From: Diploptera punctata
Taxonomy: Eukaryota > Arthropoda > Insecta > Blattodea > Blaberidae
DNA: 64,000 bases
NCBI GenBank assembly: GCA_030220185.1
Contig: JASPKZ010003844.1
Span: 691,001 to 755,000, forward strand
Direction of reading: 5' to 3'
The notes beneath the pieces are model-generated. The model saw nothing but the letters and a program-made list of their open reading frames with translations. It was not told where the DNA came from and searched no databases. The translations under genes and the position numbers were made by a program. Positions 11,061 to 21,254 of the stretch are shown here, piece after piece (position 1 is the first letter of the stretch; the number at the start of each line of letters is the position of its first letter).

Positions 11061-11500
11061 ATCATCATTGTCACTCCAAGGATTAGGCAATTTCCCGTTC
11101 CGACTTCATAATGCATCAGCCCAAAGTTTCCTAGGTCTTCCGACATCACGTCTTCCTCTTGCTTGATAATTTCTTTTTAACAGTGGATATCTCTCCTTAT
11201 TCATTCCATTCGTGTGATGAACCCATTTTCGTCTGTAATTCGTGATTTTACCTAATAAAGGCTGCACTTTTAATTCTTCTCTTATATCCTCATTTAAAGT
11301 GCAGCCTTTATTAGATAAAGTCACGAATTATAGACAAAAGTGGATTGATCTCATGAATGGAATGAATAAGGAGAGAAATCCTCTGTTATAAGAAATTATC
11401 AAGCAAGAGGAAGACGTGATGTCGGAAGACCTAGGAAACTTTGAGATGCATTATGAAGTCGGAACGAGCAATTGCCTAATCCTTGGAGTGATTATGATGA
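11061..11500. mobile_element. LINE-K 3' ends as an inverted repeat
   Basis: The left arm (11,061-11,271) is the minus-strand 3' end of a LINE ORF: EELKVQPLLGKITNYRRKW and later GRRDVGRPRKLW, then stop and 3' UTR. The right arm (11,296-11,500) is the same region on the plus strand. The loop of 24 bases (11,272-11,295) continues the left copy. The arms differ at several positions, so the structure is not recent. No clear TSD. Related to LINE-M at 39,425. Confidence 0.85.
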
Positions 11501-11867
11501 CATATTCAAAAGCAAGAAAAACATGATATATTTAAAACAATTATTTTTCTATAGTTAATTTCACACAGTGAAGATATAGTAGTTAATAGTCTATATATTA
11601 TTCAACGTCGCTCTTAACAGCTCAGGTCAGTAGCAACGCAACTCAAATCCGAGAGCAAAAAGGGAAACAAATTTTGTCAGAGGACGTTTATTTTATGCTT
11701 GAGGTTAATTTATGTGCTGCAAGGGCTTTATATAATTTCGAATGAAATAATATTCAGAATTTTTTGTGTTAACATCCATTATCCAAGGCCGGGTTTGAAC
11801 CCACGAAACTCTGAAACAGATGCAAGGATGGTAGCCACTAATCGAACATTTCTTCTTCTTCTTCACT

Positions 11868-12602
11868 TCACGGGCTAGGCAAAATGCCTGTCCGCCTCAC
11901 AGTTGTTCTGTCCATCTTTTCACTGGCCTTCCAACATTCCTTGAACCTCTTGGCTTGTAGTTAAATGCTGCTTTTCGTAATCTTGTTACGTTCATTCTTT
12001 CTACATGCCTAAACCATTTTCTCTATATTCTTTGATTTTATCATTCAATGGACATATATTTAACTCTGTTCTTATATCTTCATTCTTTATCCGATCCATT
12101 CCTCTGCAGCCTTTTGTTCTTCTAAGGAAGTTAATTTCTACGCTTTGTATTCTACTTTGTAATTTTTTGGTCATTACCAAAGTTTCACTCCCATAAAGTA
12201 ATGCAGGAACTGCCAATGTTTCATAAAACTTCAATCTAGTATCATTTCTTGTTTTGTTCTTTAATGTTCGGTGTATAGTTCCATTTATCATTTGAAATCT
12301 TGACAGTTTCACATTTACGTCTCTTTTAGTTTTTGTGTTTATAGTAAAATTATAACCCAAATAATTAAAATTTGTTACTTGTTCCAGAGGTTTGTTGTCT
12401 ATTATGATTTTTGATCTTATATGTTCACTCCCCCAAAATGTTTTATTTTTGTTTTTTCCTTTGATATTTTAAAATTGTATTCTTGGCATAACTGATTTAA
12501 TTGATATAAAGAGTACTGCAAATTATTTTCATTTTCTTCAATAATAACCACATCGTCAGCATACATTAAAACATTTAAGGCACGTAAAAGAACATTAAGC
12601 TA

Positions 12603-12603
<1 letters not shown>
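11868..12603 (-). mobile_element. LINE-C, 5'-truncated copy
   Basis: Minus strand. LKFYETLAVPALLYGSETLV, then MTKKLQSRIQSVEINFLRRT, then DRIKNEDIRTELNICPLNDK; the GRP tail lies at 11,920-11,990 in a shifted frame. Further upstream, at 12,360-12,600, HIRSKIIIDNKPLEQVTNFN-type and ADDVVIIEEN-type sequence covers the RT catalytic box, with frameshifts. The 3' UTR begins with the reverse complement of GAAGTGAAGAAGAAGAAGA. Copies at 20,605 and 22,768. Confidence 0.85.

Positions 12604-12677
<74 letters not shown>
12603..12677. repeat. (TAA)n microsatellite
   Basis: About 24 uninterrupted TAA units. In this orientation it sits directly at the 3' end of the repeat at 12,678-12,800, so it is best seen as that element's tail. 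Confidence 0.9.
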
Positions 12678-12800
12678 TATAATGCTTTATTTTGGCTGGC
12701 AGAGTTAAGGCCATAAGGCATTCTCTTCCATTCAACCAGCGAATAGTAGAATTATACAAAAATTACATACATATTACAATTTTAAGATATTATTAAAATA
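12678..12800 (-). mobile_element. Repeat-L 3' end with trinucleotide tail
   Basis: The reverse complement reads GCTGGTTGAATGGAAGAGAA, then GCCTTATGGCCTTAACTCTG, then CCAGCCAAAATAAAGCATT and (ATT)n. The same block followed by a simple-sequence tail occurs at 32,865-32,970, 42,885-42,957 and 53,165-53,250, and weakly at 63,346-63,480. This looks like the 3' UTR of a retroelement that ends in simple repeats. Its coding part is not identified. Confidence 0.7.
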
Positions 12801-14044
12801 CCGACTAAACAAAATACAATGATGATGTGATCTAATACAGTACTAGCTAATACTAACAAAAACATAGAATATAATGAAATTAAAATTATATAAAATAAGA
12901 TAAGTCGCTTCCTAAATTATTATTTATAGAATGATCTATATAGTTGTTATGCAGTTAATGTTTTCATTGTGTCGAACTTAAGATATCAGTTAATTTGTAT
13001 TTAAATCATGATAGCGATTGACAGTCCCTGACATGACTGGGAAGTGAGTTTCATGTTATAGATATTGTGTAAGATTTAGAGTATAGAGAGATATGTCCTG
13101 TGCTGTGGTATCAAAAGTAAAGAAGAGTCTTGTGATCGTGTTCCTAAATTGTGATGAGTCGATACATTTTGAAAACGTGTTGTTAAATAACTTGGTAAAT
13201 ATGTGTGCAGAATTTGGAATAAGAGTCCACTGAACAAAATTTATTTCATGTTCAGTTTTGAATCGTGATTTTAATGATGACTTGTTAATATCGGTCGTTA
13301 AGTTGTTAAAATACTGCTTCTCCTGCTGCTACTACGATTAAAATAGGAAATGAACAACCATTTAGGATAACGTAATATTTGTTTTTAGCATGCCTGAGGA
13401 AATATAACTATTTTTACCAAATTGCTGACATGCATGTGAGGTTTACATTGAGTTAATATGTGCTAATACGTAGAACCTTCAAAGTATGAAAGCTGTTTAA
13501 CATCATTTAATTACCACAAAAGCAGTGAGTTGAAAACTGCCTATTAGCATTATTCTGGAAATATGTAACCTGCTACTGGCTATAGTACAAGACAGCATAT
13601 ACATTTCTTGTCAGCAATGTCAATGCTCTTTTACAAGGACAAAGCCATCGCTGTGTGAAACCAATTTTACGAAATTATCATAGTTCCCTGAACTTGAAGA
13701 AACAAAATGGTTTTAGGGTCTTGTCTTTTCTGAACCGGAGAAAGCGAGATCACTTTCAGTTACTGTTCTACAAATCACCAGTAATGTGACCGGCGTTCTT
13801 CCTGATATCTTGCTTTCCTTTTCCTGTACACACTAACTACATAGGCCTACTTTGTGCAACATATCGTCCAATGCTGCATTTACTGAAGTCCTTCACTTGT
13901 CCCTACACCTAGGATAAGTTATCTCCGATAACACGATCCATTCGAATATTAACCTCCCTCCTAGATTTTATTTCAGAGGATTTCCTATTTTAAAAATTTC
14001 AAACATTTCTATTGTCGCTCATTGAAGCTACATGATTTAATCTA
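12801..14044. other. No recognised gene; upstream part of Repeat-L or unique DNA
   Basis: No repeat family match was found. An open minus-strand frame of about 89 codons (stop at 13,056) lacks a start codon and any recognised motif (see rejected items). Confidence 0.3.
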
Positions 14045-14860
14045 TCTCAGTATTCTATCTAACTTATTCACTGGCACTATCGAACCCATAGGTTCGTGGC
14101 CGAGCGGATAAGCCCTCCACAAGTCCATATCCTGAGCTAATGTTTTTCAATCATTCCCTGTATAATCTACTTCTCTAAAATCATGGTCACTTCTTTCTTG
14201 GGCTACTAACTGGGCGTTTTCCTTCTGGTCTTCCTACAAGAAGCTTCCATATTCTTCTTTCATTCCCCATTTGTACCACATGTTCTGTTCATCGCAGTCT
14301 GTGAGACTTAATTGTCCTTTTATATCTTCTTCTTCTTCGTCACGATTTAGGCTTATTTTCTAGCCTGTTTCGGCTCCAAATTGCTGCTGTTTCCATCTTT
14401 TCTTTGGTCTTCCCAAACTTCTTCTTCCTCGTGGTAAATAGTTATATGCTGCTTTTGGTATTTTATTCTCAGGCATCCTTGCTAAGTGTTCTTTCTAGAT
14501 TGTTCTGTATTTCACTATTGTTGTGTTTAATCCCTCTACTTTTAGTTGTGAAAACAAAGGTGAAATTTCCTAATTTCATGAAGCAGAAGAAGAAGACTTT
14601 TAGTTGTCTTATTTCTGTGTTGTGTTTTTTATCTGTTCTTTGATATCCTGCCATTGGTCTGAGGAATTTCATATCAGAAACTTGTATTCTGGCAGATTGT
14701 TGTGTTGTCACTGTCCATGTTTTGGATCCATAAGTAATAATAGGAAGTTATTATATCTGATGTCCTATAAATTTCATATAGCTCACATTACGTGTTCTAG
14801 GCTTAATAATTCTGATAATAGTAGGAAACGATCTAAATGGCGATGTTCTTCATTGTGAAG
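14045..14860 (-). mobile_element. LINE-A copy split by LINE-B
   Basis: LINE-A 3' end in reverse at 14,045-14,325 (CACTGGCACTATCGAACCCATAGG onward). It resumes at about 14,755 with TGATGTCCTATAAATTTCATATAGCTC, the next LINE-A bases. LINE-B fills the gap. The flanks share TTATATC(T), consistent with a short TSD. Beyond 14,800 the match fades. Confidence 0.75.
14325..14752 (-). mobile_element. LINE-B nested in LINE-A
   Basis: Minus strand. The last ORF segments are recognisable (LPRGRRSLGRPKKRWKQQQ and, upstream, ENKIPKAAYNYLP). The region 14,480-14,700 matches the usual EMRFLRR...GYQRTDKKHN block with frameshifts. The 3' end is the TTCTTCTTCTTC run at 14,325. It is nested within LINE-A, so it is younger than that copy. 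Confidence 0.75.
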
Positions 14861-15049
14861 CTTCCTATATTCTCTTCCCACACGGGACCGATATTCGTCT
14901 TAGGATCCCAATTTAAAAAATCAGCTTGTTTTCTCTATTAATCTATAGTCACTAACATTTTTTTCTTAATTTTTGTTATTGCATAGAACGCAAAATCAAA
15001 TTTTGTGCACAAAATGTATTTTAAATTAATTATTTCTTCTAAATTCCGT

Positions 15050-15380
15050 CAAGCGACAGACCTAAAAGGCCCTTTTACATACCAGCCGGCCGCTGACCTC
15101 AGACACAAATATATTAATCACAAAGATGAATGATCATCCAGTTCGTATACGGATGACATGTGGTTAGTATGTCGGGTCTCCACCGTTATAGCTAGTTTTC
15201 TCAACCAGGTGCAACTACTCATTGTAGCTAGCCAAATGCCTCACGATGCTGGATGGGCACCGGTCCCATACTGACCGAAATTCCATGAGAAAATTTCTCC
15301 TCTATGATGTCTCGAATCAGCTCAACTCCCACAACTCTGCACTAAGGCACTTTGGCTTAAACCACTCGGCCTCGGCGTTT
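15050..15380 (-). mobile_element. SINE S1 copy (tail variant B)
   Basis: The reverse complement starts with a degenerate tRNA-like head (GCCGAGGCCGAGTGGTTTAAGCC) and passes through the S1 body. It ends in AAAGGGCCTTTTAGGTCTGTCG. This tail differs from the ACCGCTGAAAAGTGGAAAGA tail of the 15,457, 41,939 and 48,895 copies, so S1 has at least two 3' end types. Only 76 bp separate it from the opposite-strand S1 at 15,457. Confidence 0.85.
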
Positions 15381-15456
15381 TATTGTAAATATAATACTGA
15401 AATAACGTATATCATTTCATAGCGTTTTTGTTTTTTTAAATTTATATAAACTTAAT

Positions 15457-15806
15457 GTCCCGCGCCGTAGCCGGGCGGTTAAGGTAGGAAGCCTTGGCGC
15501 AGGGCTACGGGACTTGCGCTGGTTCGGGTCTCCATGGGGGAAGAAATTTTCTCATGGTATTTCGGCCAGTATGGGACCGGTGCCCACCCAGCATCGTGAG
15601 GCAATTGGGTAGCTACAATAAGTAGCGGCTCCAGGTTGAGGAACCAGCTATAACGGCTGGGGGACTCGACATGCTAACCACATGTCACCCCTACACTGGC
15701 TGTTGATCATCTACCTCTGTAATTGACACATGTGGATGTGAAGGGCCAGCAGCCGGCTGGTAAAAGGGCAACCGCTGAAAAGTGGAAAGACCCTCAATCG
15801 GATCGG
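15457..15806 (+). mobile_element. SINE S1, full copy with TSD
   Basis: 350 bp flanked by ATATAAACTTAAT at 15,444-15,456 and 15,807-15,819 (13 bp, exact). Head GTCCCGCGCCGTAGCCGGGC with a B-box-like GGTTCGGGTCTCC, close to type-II tRNAs. The tail type is ACCGCTGAAAAGTGGAAAGA then CCCTCAATCGG. It is one of the reference copies for the family. Confidence 0.95.
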
Positions 15807-16005
15807 ATATAAACTTAATACAAGCAAAAACAAGGAAATGATAAACACAATCACTCTTTGTTTACCTAGAAAATGAAAATCTAGTAAATAAAACATATTT
15901 TAATTTAGATTCCAAATTAAATAAGTATTTTGCGATTCACTATAGAGAATAAACATTAATACAATACCCAATATTACACGATAGATAAAACTCATGATTT
16001 AAATA

Positions 16006-16354
16006 ATCATCCATCCATAGTAATTCTGCCCGAGGGCAGGTCTTTCACTGCAATCATAGCATTTGCATGCTATGCTTGCAGCTTTACTAGGGAATTGTAG
16101 GTGTGGTAGCTTCTCGTTGCTTTCCACACCGGTGAAGGATGATGATGATGATGATTATAATAATGATAAGGATGATGATGATGGCCATATGATTTCGGGG
16201 ACCGTTCGGGCCTTAAAGTTTTCCTGACATTTGTCTTACAGGTGAGGAAAAACCCCGATAAAAACCTCACCCTGAAAAACTGCCCCGACCGGGATCAAAC
16301 CCGGGCCCGCTGCGTGACAAGGCAGCGTGCTACCTCGAGACCACAGCGGTGGAC
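16006..16354 (-). mobile_element. SINE S2, full copy with TSD
   Basis: Flanked by TGATTTAAATA at 15,995-16,005 and 16,355-16,365 (11 bp, exact). In reverse complement the head is CCACCGCTGTGGTCTCGAGG with a B-box-like GGGTTTGATCCC. The middle holds a (CAT)n stretch, and the 3' part reads GCAATGATTGC-like and GACCTGCCCTCGGGCAGAAT. It is inserted at the edge of repeat R1. Confidence 0.95.
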
Positions 16355-16835
16355 TGATTTAAATATAGTTACCGGTATTTTAAAATATTTATATATTTAA
16401 TGTAATCGGCGATGTTTGAAAACAAAACACAAATGTGACTTTATGTATATTCACTACAACTTGACCATATTATTTATTGACAAAAATGATCGCAATATTG
16501 TAAGAATTACCCTAGCGGAGAAATAGTGAAACACATCAAACTGTATATGTAATCAACATTATAGGTTATTCATTATTATTATTTTTTTTTTTTTTTGGTA
16601 AACAGTTCAGTAAAATCACGGAATCTGACATTATTTGTTATATTCAGTGTATTTGTTGCAGAAAAATAATGCTCTGTTCCGTTCAGAATATTAAAAAAGC
16701 AGGAGCTTTATCACAAAAGCAGGAGCTGATGAAGAGAAATCGACAAAGAGCGTCAATGGTTGTAAAACAAAATTTATTGAAACGTGATTGCTCATTGACT
16801 ACTATTTGAGGCATGAGTTAAATAGTCTGTTATTT
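16355..16835 (+). repeat. Dispersed repeat R1, copy 1
   Basis: Matches 34,876-35,535 (plus) and 59,225-59,868 (minus). Shared blocks include TAGTTACCGGTATTTTAAAA, AAACACATCAAACTGTATAT and TTGAAACGTGATTGCTCATT. The end is near GAGTTAAATAGTC. No coding sequence. This copy lacks the first 150 bp seen in copy 2, and the Penelope palindrome is inserted right at its 3' end. Confidence 0.8.
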
Positions 16836-16836
16836 G

Positions 16837-17767
16837 TGATGTTGAGTGATTCCGGGTTCTGTGGCCGTGGTCCATAGTTGGTGTTGATACCAGACGTTTC
16901 GCCCTCAACTGCGGAGGGCATCTTCAGTGGCGAGTGCTTCTAGGCGTGTTTCCTGGTCGGAAGCTCTACTTAGAGTGAACGCTGCGGGTGTTGTATTGAT
17001 ACTAGTGGTGGGAGCAGGGTGAGCGGGCGTGGCTCTTGCTGATTGGCTAATGGTCGTCTCCTTGTTGTCCCTAGTGTTGATGCATTTATTTTCTAGTGTA
17101 CGGTACCAGGCCTTAGACAGTTTAATACCTTCCTCTTTTCTGTTAATATTTTCCTTATGCTTGGTATTTCTATAGCCTCTCGATATAATCTAGGGAAATA
17201 ATAGGAAGTTGTGGCTAAAACTTGTGTATCATCGAATAGAATCTGGTGTCCATTCATAATGGCATGTTCTGCTACAGCCGATTTATCCATTTCTCCTTGT
17301 CTGCAGTTTCTTTTGTGTTCTGATAAACGGGTGGCTATACTTCTTTTGTGGTCCCTATGTATGGTTTACCACACGAACAAGGAAGTCGATATACGCCGCA
17401 AGTGGAGAGAGGTGGCCGAGGATCCTTAGCTGAGCGAAGGCAGTCTTCTATTTTTCTTGTAGGTCTGTAAACTGTTTTTATGTTGTATTTTCGTAGGAGT
17501 TTTCCGATACGATCTGTGACTCTTTGTACATATGGTAAGTAGGCTATGCTGGTTGAGGGTGTGTTATCCATTCTGACGTGCTGTCTTCGTGGATGTATGG
17601 TTTGTCTTATTTCCTTGGATGTGTAGCCATTTTTCTGGAAACAATTGAACAGATGGTGTTGTTCTTGTTTAAGGTGTTGTGGTTGGCATAACTTAGTCGC
17701 TCTGTCGAACAGTGTCTTAATGACACCTCGCTTTTGTCTTGGATGGTGGTTAGAGTCTTTGTGCAGA
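16837..17767 (-). pseudogene. P1 left arm: Penelope RT tail plus GIY-YIG nuclease remnant
   Basis: Minus-strand frame: TDRYLHKDSNHHPRQKRGVI (the post-RT region of Penelope proteins, starting in the spacer), then KTVYRPTRKIEDCLRSAKDP and CGVYRLPCSCGKPYIGTT. The GVY, C-x-C and YIG signature is there. One base is missing after GTT, giving an early stop. The other frame then continues with RSIATRLSEHKRNC and AEHAIMNGHQILFDDT. A second, arm-specific 1-bp loss occurs near 17,165. No RT catalytic core remains. Confidence 0.9.
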
Positions 17768-17790
17768 TATCGGTCTGTGTGTGTAGGTTT

Positions 17791-18722
17791 TCTGCACAAA
17801 GACTCTAACCACCATCCAAGACAAAAGCGAGGTGTCATTAAGACACTGTTCGACAGAGCGACTAAGTTATGCCAACCACAACACCTTAAACAAGAACAAC
17901 ACCATCTGTTCAATTGTTTCCAGAAAAATGGCTACACATCCAAGGAAATAAGACAAACCATACATCCACGAAGACAGCACGTCAGAATGGATAACACACC
18001 CTCAACCAGCATAGCCTACTTACCATATGTACAAAGAGTCACAGATCGTATCGGAAAACTCCTACGAAAATACAACATAAAAACAGTTTACAGACCTACA
18101 AGAAAAATAGAAGACTGCCTTCGCTCAGCTAAGGATCCTCGGCCACCTCTCTCCACTTGCGGCGTATATCGACTTCCTTGTTCGTGTGGTAAACCATACA
18201 TAGGGACCACAAAAGAAGTATAGCCACCCGTTTATCAGAACACAAAAGAAACTGCAGACAAGGAGAAATGGATAAATCGGCTGTAGCAGAACATGCCATT
18301 ATGAATGGACACCAGATTCTATTCGATGATACACAAGTTTTAGCCACAACTTCCTATTATTTCCCTAGATTATATCGAGAGGCTATAGAAATACACAAGC
18401 ATAAGGAAAATATTAACAGAAAAGAGGAAGGTATTAAACTGTCTAAGGCCTGGTACCGTACACTAGAAAATAAATGCATCAACACTAGGGACAACAAGGA
18501 GACGACCATTAGCCAATCAGCAAGAGCCACGCCCGCTCACCCTGCTCCCACCACTAGTATCAATACAACACCCGCAGCGTTCACTCTAAGTAGAGCTTCC
18601 GACCAGGAAACACGCCTAGAAGCACTCGCCACTGAAGATGCCCTCCGCAGTTGAGGGCGAAACGTCTGGTATCAACACCAACTATGGACCACGGCCACAG
18701 AACCCGGAATCACTCAACATCA
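17791..18722 (+). pseudogene. P1 right arm: the same Penelope remnant, inverted
   Basis: Same protein segments as the left arm, on the plus strand: HKDSNHHPRQKRGVIKTLFD through GVYRLPCSCGKPYIGTTKEV and stop at about 18,221, then in the next frame SIATRLSEH, MDKSAVAEHAIMNGH and LYREAIEIHKHKENINRKEE. The frameshift after YIGTT is at the mirrored position of the one in the left arm, so both arms come from one already broken template. Confidence 0.9.
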
Positions 18723-18766
18723 TGATTACCGGCCGTGAAAGCCTGCATTCAACTAGTCTGTTATTT

Positions 18767-19239
18767 CCCTAATTTCGCAGTGATGTTGTACGTTTTAAGA
18801 ATTTCGAGATGGTGACTGTTTTATTTATGTTAACAAAGGAATGTGTCCTTTTGCACGCCATATTTATTTTATACATAATATCTGTGCTTTAGACCTCAAT
18901 TACATACATGTACTGCAATCTACCATTATTCAATTAGGGGAAAATAGTTACTGTTCTTTAATTCCTCCTGCTGAGAGGCTTAAAATACCTAAGACGCGAG
19001 TGTTTTGATATCAAACGGAACACTCAACTCAGATGGAGATAAATTGCTAGTTTTTTTGTACTGCTTAATTACATTTAGCATGAATTATCAACTTTGCTGA
19101 AGATGTAACACATAACAAATTAATTGTATTGACTGGAGTTTTTATTTAATTTCGTGAACAATAAAGTTACTTGTGAATATACAGATAAAATATAGACCAC
19201 TCTGTATATTACTGTTTATAAATTTACTAAGTGATCCTT
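18767..19239. other. No recognised feature
   Basis: AT-rich; nothing recognised. Confidence 0.3.
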
Positions 19240-20010
19240 TAATTATCATCATCATCAACAACAATCACGGATTAAGGCCATGTGGCTTGTTCCGGTCTCA
19301 TAAATTCTCATTCAAAAAGTTGAATCCATCTCTTTTTCGGTCTACCAACATCCCTGTCTCCTTTTGGTTTGTAACTAAGTATAATTTTTGGTATGTGTTC
19401 ATCTGTCATTCTCTGAACATGTTCTTTCCAATTTTTCGTAGTATTTTATTTTATTTGAAAGTTTAAAAATATTTAGCTCATTTCTAATATATTCATTTCT
19501 TCTTTCATCTAGAAGCTTGCAGCCAGCTACACTTCTCAGAAATCTCATTTCAGCTGCTTCAATAATCTTGTCTTCTCTTTTAGTTAAAACTCAAAATTCA
19601 CTACCATACAACAGTAAGGGTCCCGCGCCGTAGCCAAGTGGCTATGGCAGGAAGCCTTGGCGCAGAGCTACGGGACTTACGTTGGTTCGGGTCTCCATGG
19701 GGGAAGACATTTTCTCACGGTATTTCGACCAGTATGGGACCGGTGCCCACCCACCATCATGAGGCATTTGGGTAGCTACAATAAGTAGCGGCTCCAGATT
19801 GAGAAAACCAGCTATAACGGGGGGACTCGACATGCTGACCACATGTCGCCCCTACACTGGTTGATGGTCATCTACCTCTGTGATTAACACATGTGGATGT
19901 GAGGCCAGCGACGGCTGGTAGGCTAAGGGCCTTCTAGTCTGTGTCGTCAAGTGTTAGTTTTACAACAGTAAGGAGACTGCGACAGCTTTATAAAATTTTA
20001 GTTTTGTTTC
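19240..20010 (-). mobile_element. LINE-H copy split by SINE S1
   Basis: Minus strand. 19,240-19,619 and 19,974-20,010 are one LINE 3' segment. It encodes (frameshifted) LLYGSEF, LTKREDKIIEAAEMRFLRS, GCKLLDERRNEYIRNELNIF and a GRP-like tail near 19,340. The S1 SINE at 19,620-19,960 interrupts it with a 13-bp TSD. Its upstream flank is joined to LINE-O sequence at about 20,011. Confidence 0.8.
19620..19960 (+). mobile_element. SINE S1 with TSD, in LINE-H
   Basis: Flanked by TACAACAGTAAGG at 19,607-19,619 and 19,961-19,973 (13 bp, exact). Head GTCCCGCGCCGTAGCCAAGT. The tail is the B type: GGCTAAGGGCCTTCTAGTCT then GTGTCGTCAAGTG. The B-type tail and its TSD are copied again, inverted, at 20,540-20,604. 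Confidence 0.95.
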
Positions 20011-20604
20011 CTTTCTTTTTTTTTTAAATAAATAAATAAAGCCTGATATGTCCCTTTAGGGCAAACGCCTCCCTGTACAGGGGTTAAGCTCTATTGTGAG
20101 TGTCACCCGGTGAGCTACTCCGTGGTGAGAAGTTGACTTGGATGTAGCACTTGGTTTGTATACACTGTCTGTTCTGTGATTAGTTAATGCACAGTTGGCT
20201 CTCCATCGTTCTCCAGCTTTTCCTGCATCTGGCGACTCTGGACCATTGCGCCCCTGCTCGTTCTTTGAAGATGTCAGTCCATCGTCGTCTTGGTCTTCCG
20301 CGCTGTCTCTTGCCTGTGTACGGGTCCCACATGGTTGTTTTTATTGTCAAATATTCTTTAATAATTATAATGATTTATATTGTGTAATTATTATAATTTA
20401 TATTGTTTATTAAGTATCTAATTTCCTTAAACTTCATAAACAATGCCCTAAAGGGACATATAAGGCTTTATTTATTTATTTATTTAAAAATAAAAGAAAA
20501 GAAAGGAAACAAAACTAAAATTTTATAAAGCTGTCGCAGTCCCCTTACTGTTGTAAAACTAACACTTGACGACACAGACCTAGAAGGCCCTTAACCTACC
20601 AGCC
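19913..20604. repeat. Inverted duplication spanning a SINE/LINE junction
   Basis: The left arm 19,913-20,063 and the right arm 20,444-20,604 are reverse complements with few differences. Each arm holds the S1 tail, the TSD TACAACAGTAAGG, LINE-H bases (AGCTTTATAAAATTTTAG) and the AAATAAATAAA/CCCTTTAGGGC end of LINE-O. Because the junction itself is copied, the inversion happened after the S1 insertion. The loop of about 380 bp contains the LINE-O 3' end. Confidence 0.85.
20011..20345 (-). mobile_element. LINE-O 3' end
   Basis: Minus strand: TGKRQRGRPRRRWTDIF, then AQWSRVARCRKSWRTMESQL and a stop. This is the W-x-R-x-A-R-x-R-x-x-W tail of LINE RT proteins. The 3' UTR runs through CACTCACAATAGAGCTTAAC to GCCCTAAAGGGACATATCAG and a TTTATTTATTT tail. 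A second 3' end of this type sits in plus orientation at 20,441-20,490. Confidence 0.75.
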
Positions 20605-20812
20605 TTTTGTTCTTCTAAGGAACTTCATTTCTGCGCTTTGTATTCTACTTTGCAATTTTTTGGTCATTACCCAAGTTTCGCTCCCATAAAGTAATGCAGG
20701 AACTGCCAATGTTTTATAAAACTTCAATCTAGTAACTCTTCTTGTTTTATTCTTTAATGTGTTATGTATAGTTCCGCATATCATTTGAAATTTCGACAAT
20801 TTTATAACGAGG
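20605..20812 (-). mobile_element. LINE-C fragment
   Basis: Minus strand: LKFYKTLAVPALLYGSETWV, then MTKKLQSRIQSAEMKFLRRT. Nearly the same as the opposite-strand copy at 22,768-22,985, including a shared start at GACCTC. It ends at the inverted duplication on one side and at SINE S2 on the other. Confidence 0.8.
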
Positions 20813-21090
20813 TCTTGATGTAGCGTGCTGCCTTGTCACGCAGCGGGCTCGGTCGGGACAGGCTCCTGGGTGAGTTTTTCTTTGGAGTGTAAGTTGTAAG
20901 ACAACTGTCAGGAACGGTCCTAGAGAGTCATCCGGTCATCATCATTATCATCCTTATCATTTAACCGGTGTGGAAAGCAATAGAAGCTACCACACCTATA
21001 ATTCCCTAGTAAAACTACAAAGAATAGCATGAAAATGCTATGATTGCAGTGAAAGACCTGACCTAGGGCAGAACACTATAGATAAGTAGA
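20813..21090 (+). mobile_element. SINE S2, diverged copy
   Basis: GTAGCGTGCTGCCTTGTCAC head with a deletion through the B box. The body keeps CTGGGTGAG, GTAAGACAACTGTCAGGA, a (CAT)n tract, TGGAAAGCAATAGAAGCTAC and ATGATTGCAGTGAAAGACCT. It could not be transcribed from its own B box. Confidence 0.8.
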
Positions 21091-21254
21091 TATAATGTTT
21101 TCATAGATATTGCAGTTACATTAAACAAAATAATCAATGAAAGGGCTCTGGATATTATTGGGTATTAAGATCAATTAATTTGCTCATAGGCTACATCTGC
21201 ATTCAGAAAACGATAGAATACAGCCTATCGCTATACATCCAATTATACTAAAAA

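Larger units (their letters stand above)
16836..18753. mobile_element. Palindromic Penelope-like insertion (P1) with 13-bp TSD
   Basis: The TSD TAGTCTGTTATTT lies at 16,823-16,835 and 18,754-18,766. Between them are two head-to-head copies of the 3' part of one Penelope-like element: a minus arm 16,837-17,767 and a plus arm 17,791-18,722, with a 23-base spacer. The right side carries 31 extra bases (18,723-18,753) with the terminal CCGGCCGTGAAAGCCTGC; the left does not. The arms differ, as far as I can see, by one base (left arm missing an A near 17,165). A single TSD pair around the whole means it entered as one unit. Confidence 0.95.

Noticed and set aside
13056..13325. Open minus-strand frame of about 89 codons ending at 13,056 (contains NSAHIFTKLFNNTF)
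   Set aside because: No start codon, no recognised motif and no second copy. Frames of this length are expected by chance in 64 kb. A cryptic exon cannot be excluded.
15457..15540. tRNA genes at the heads of SINEs (also 1126, 6105, 16,270, 41,939-42,288, 48,895, 51,876, 54,738, 61,700)
   Set aside because: They keep A- and B-box-like promoters but do not close an acceptor stem or give a full cloverleaf, and they continue into SINE bodies with TSDs.
17211..17429. Frames antisense to the Penelope nuclease, and mirrored ones at 18,129-18,347
   Set aside because: Shadows of the true GIY-YIG reading frame on the opposite strand; identical only because the arms are palindromic.
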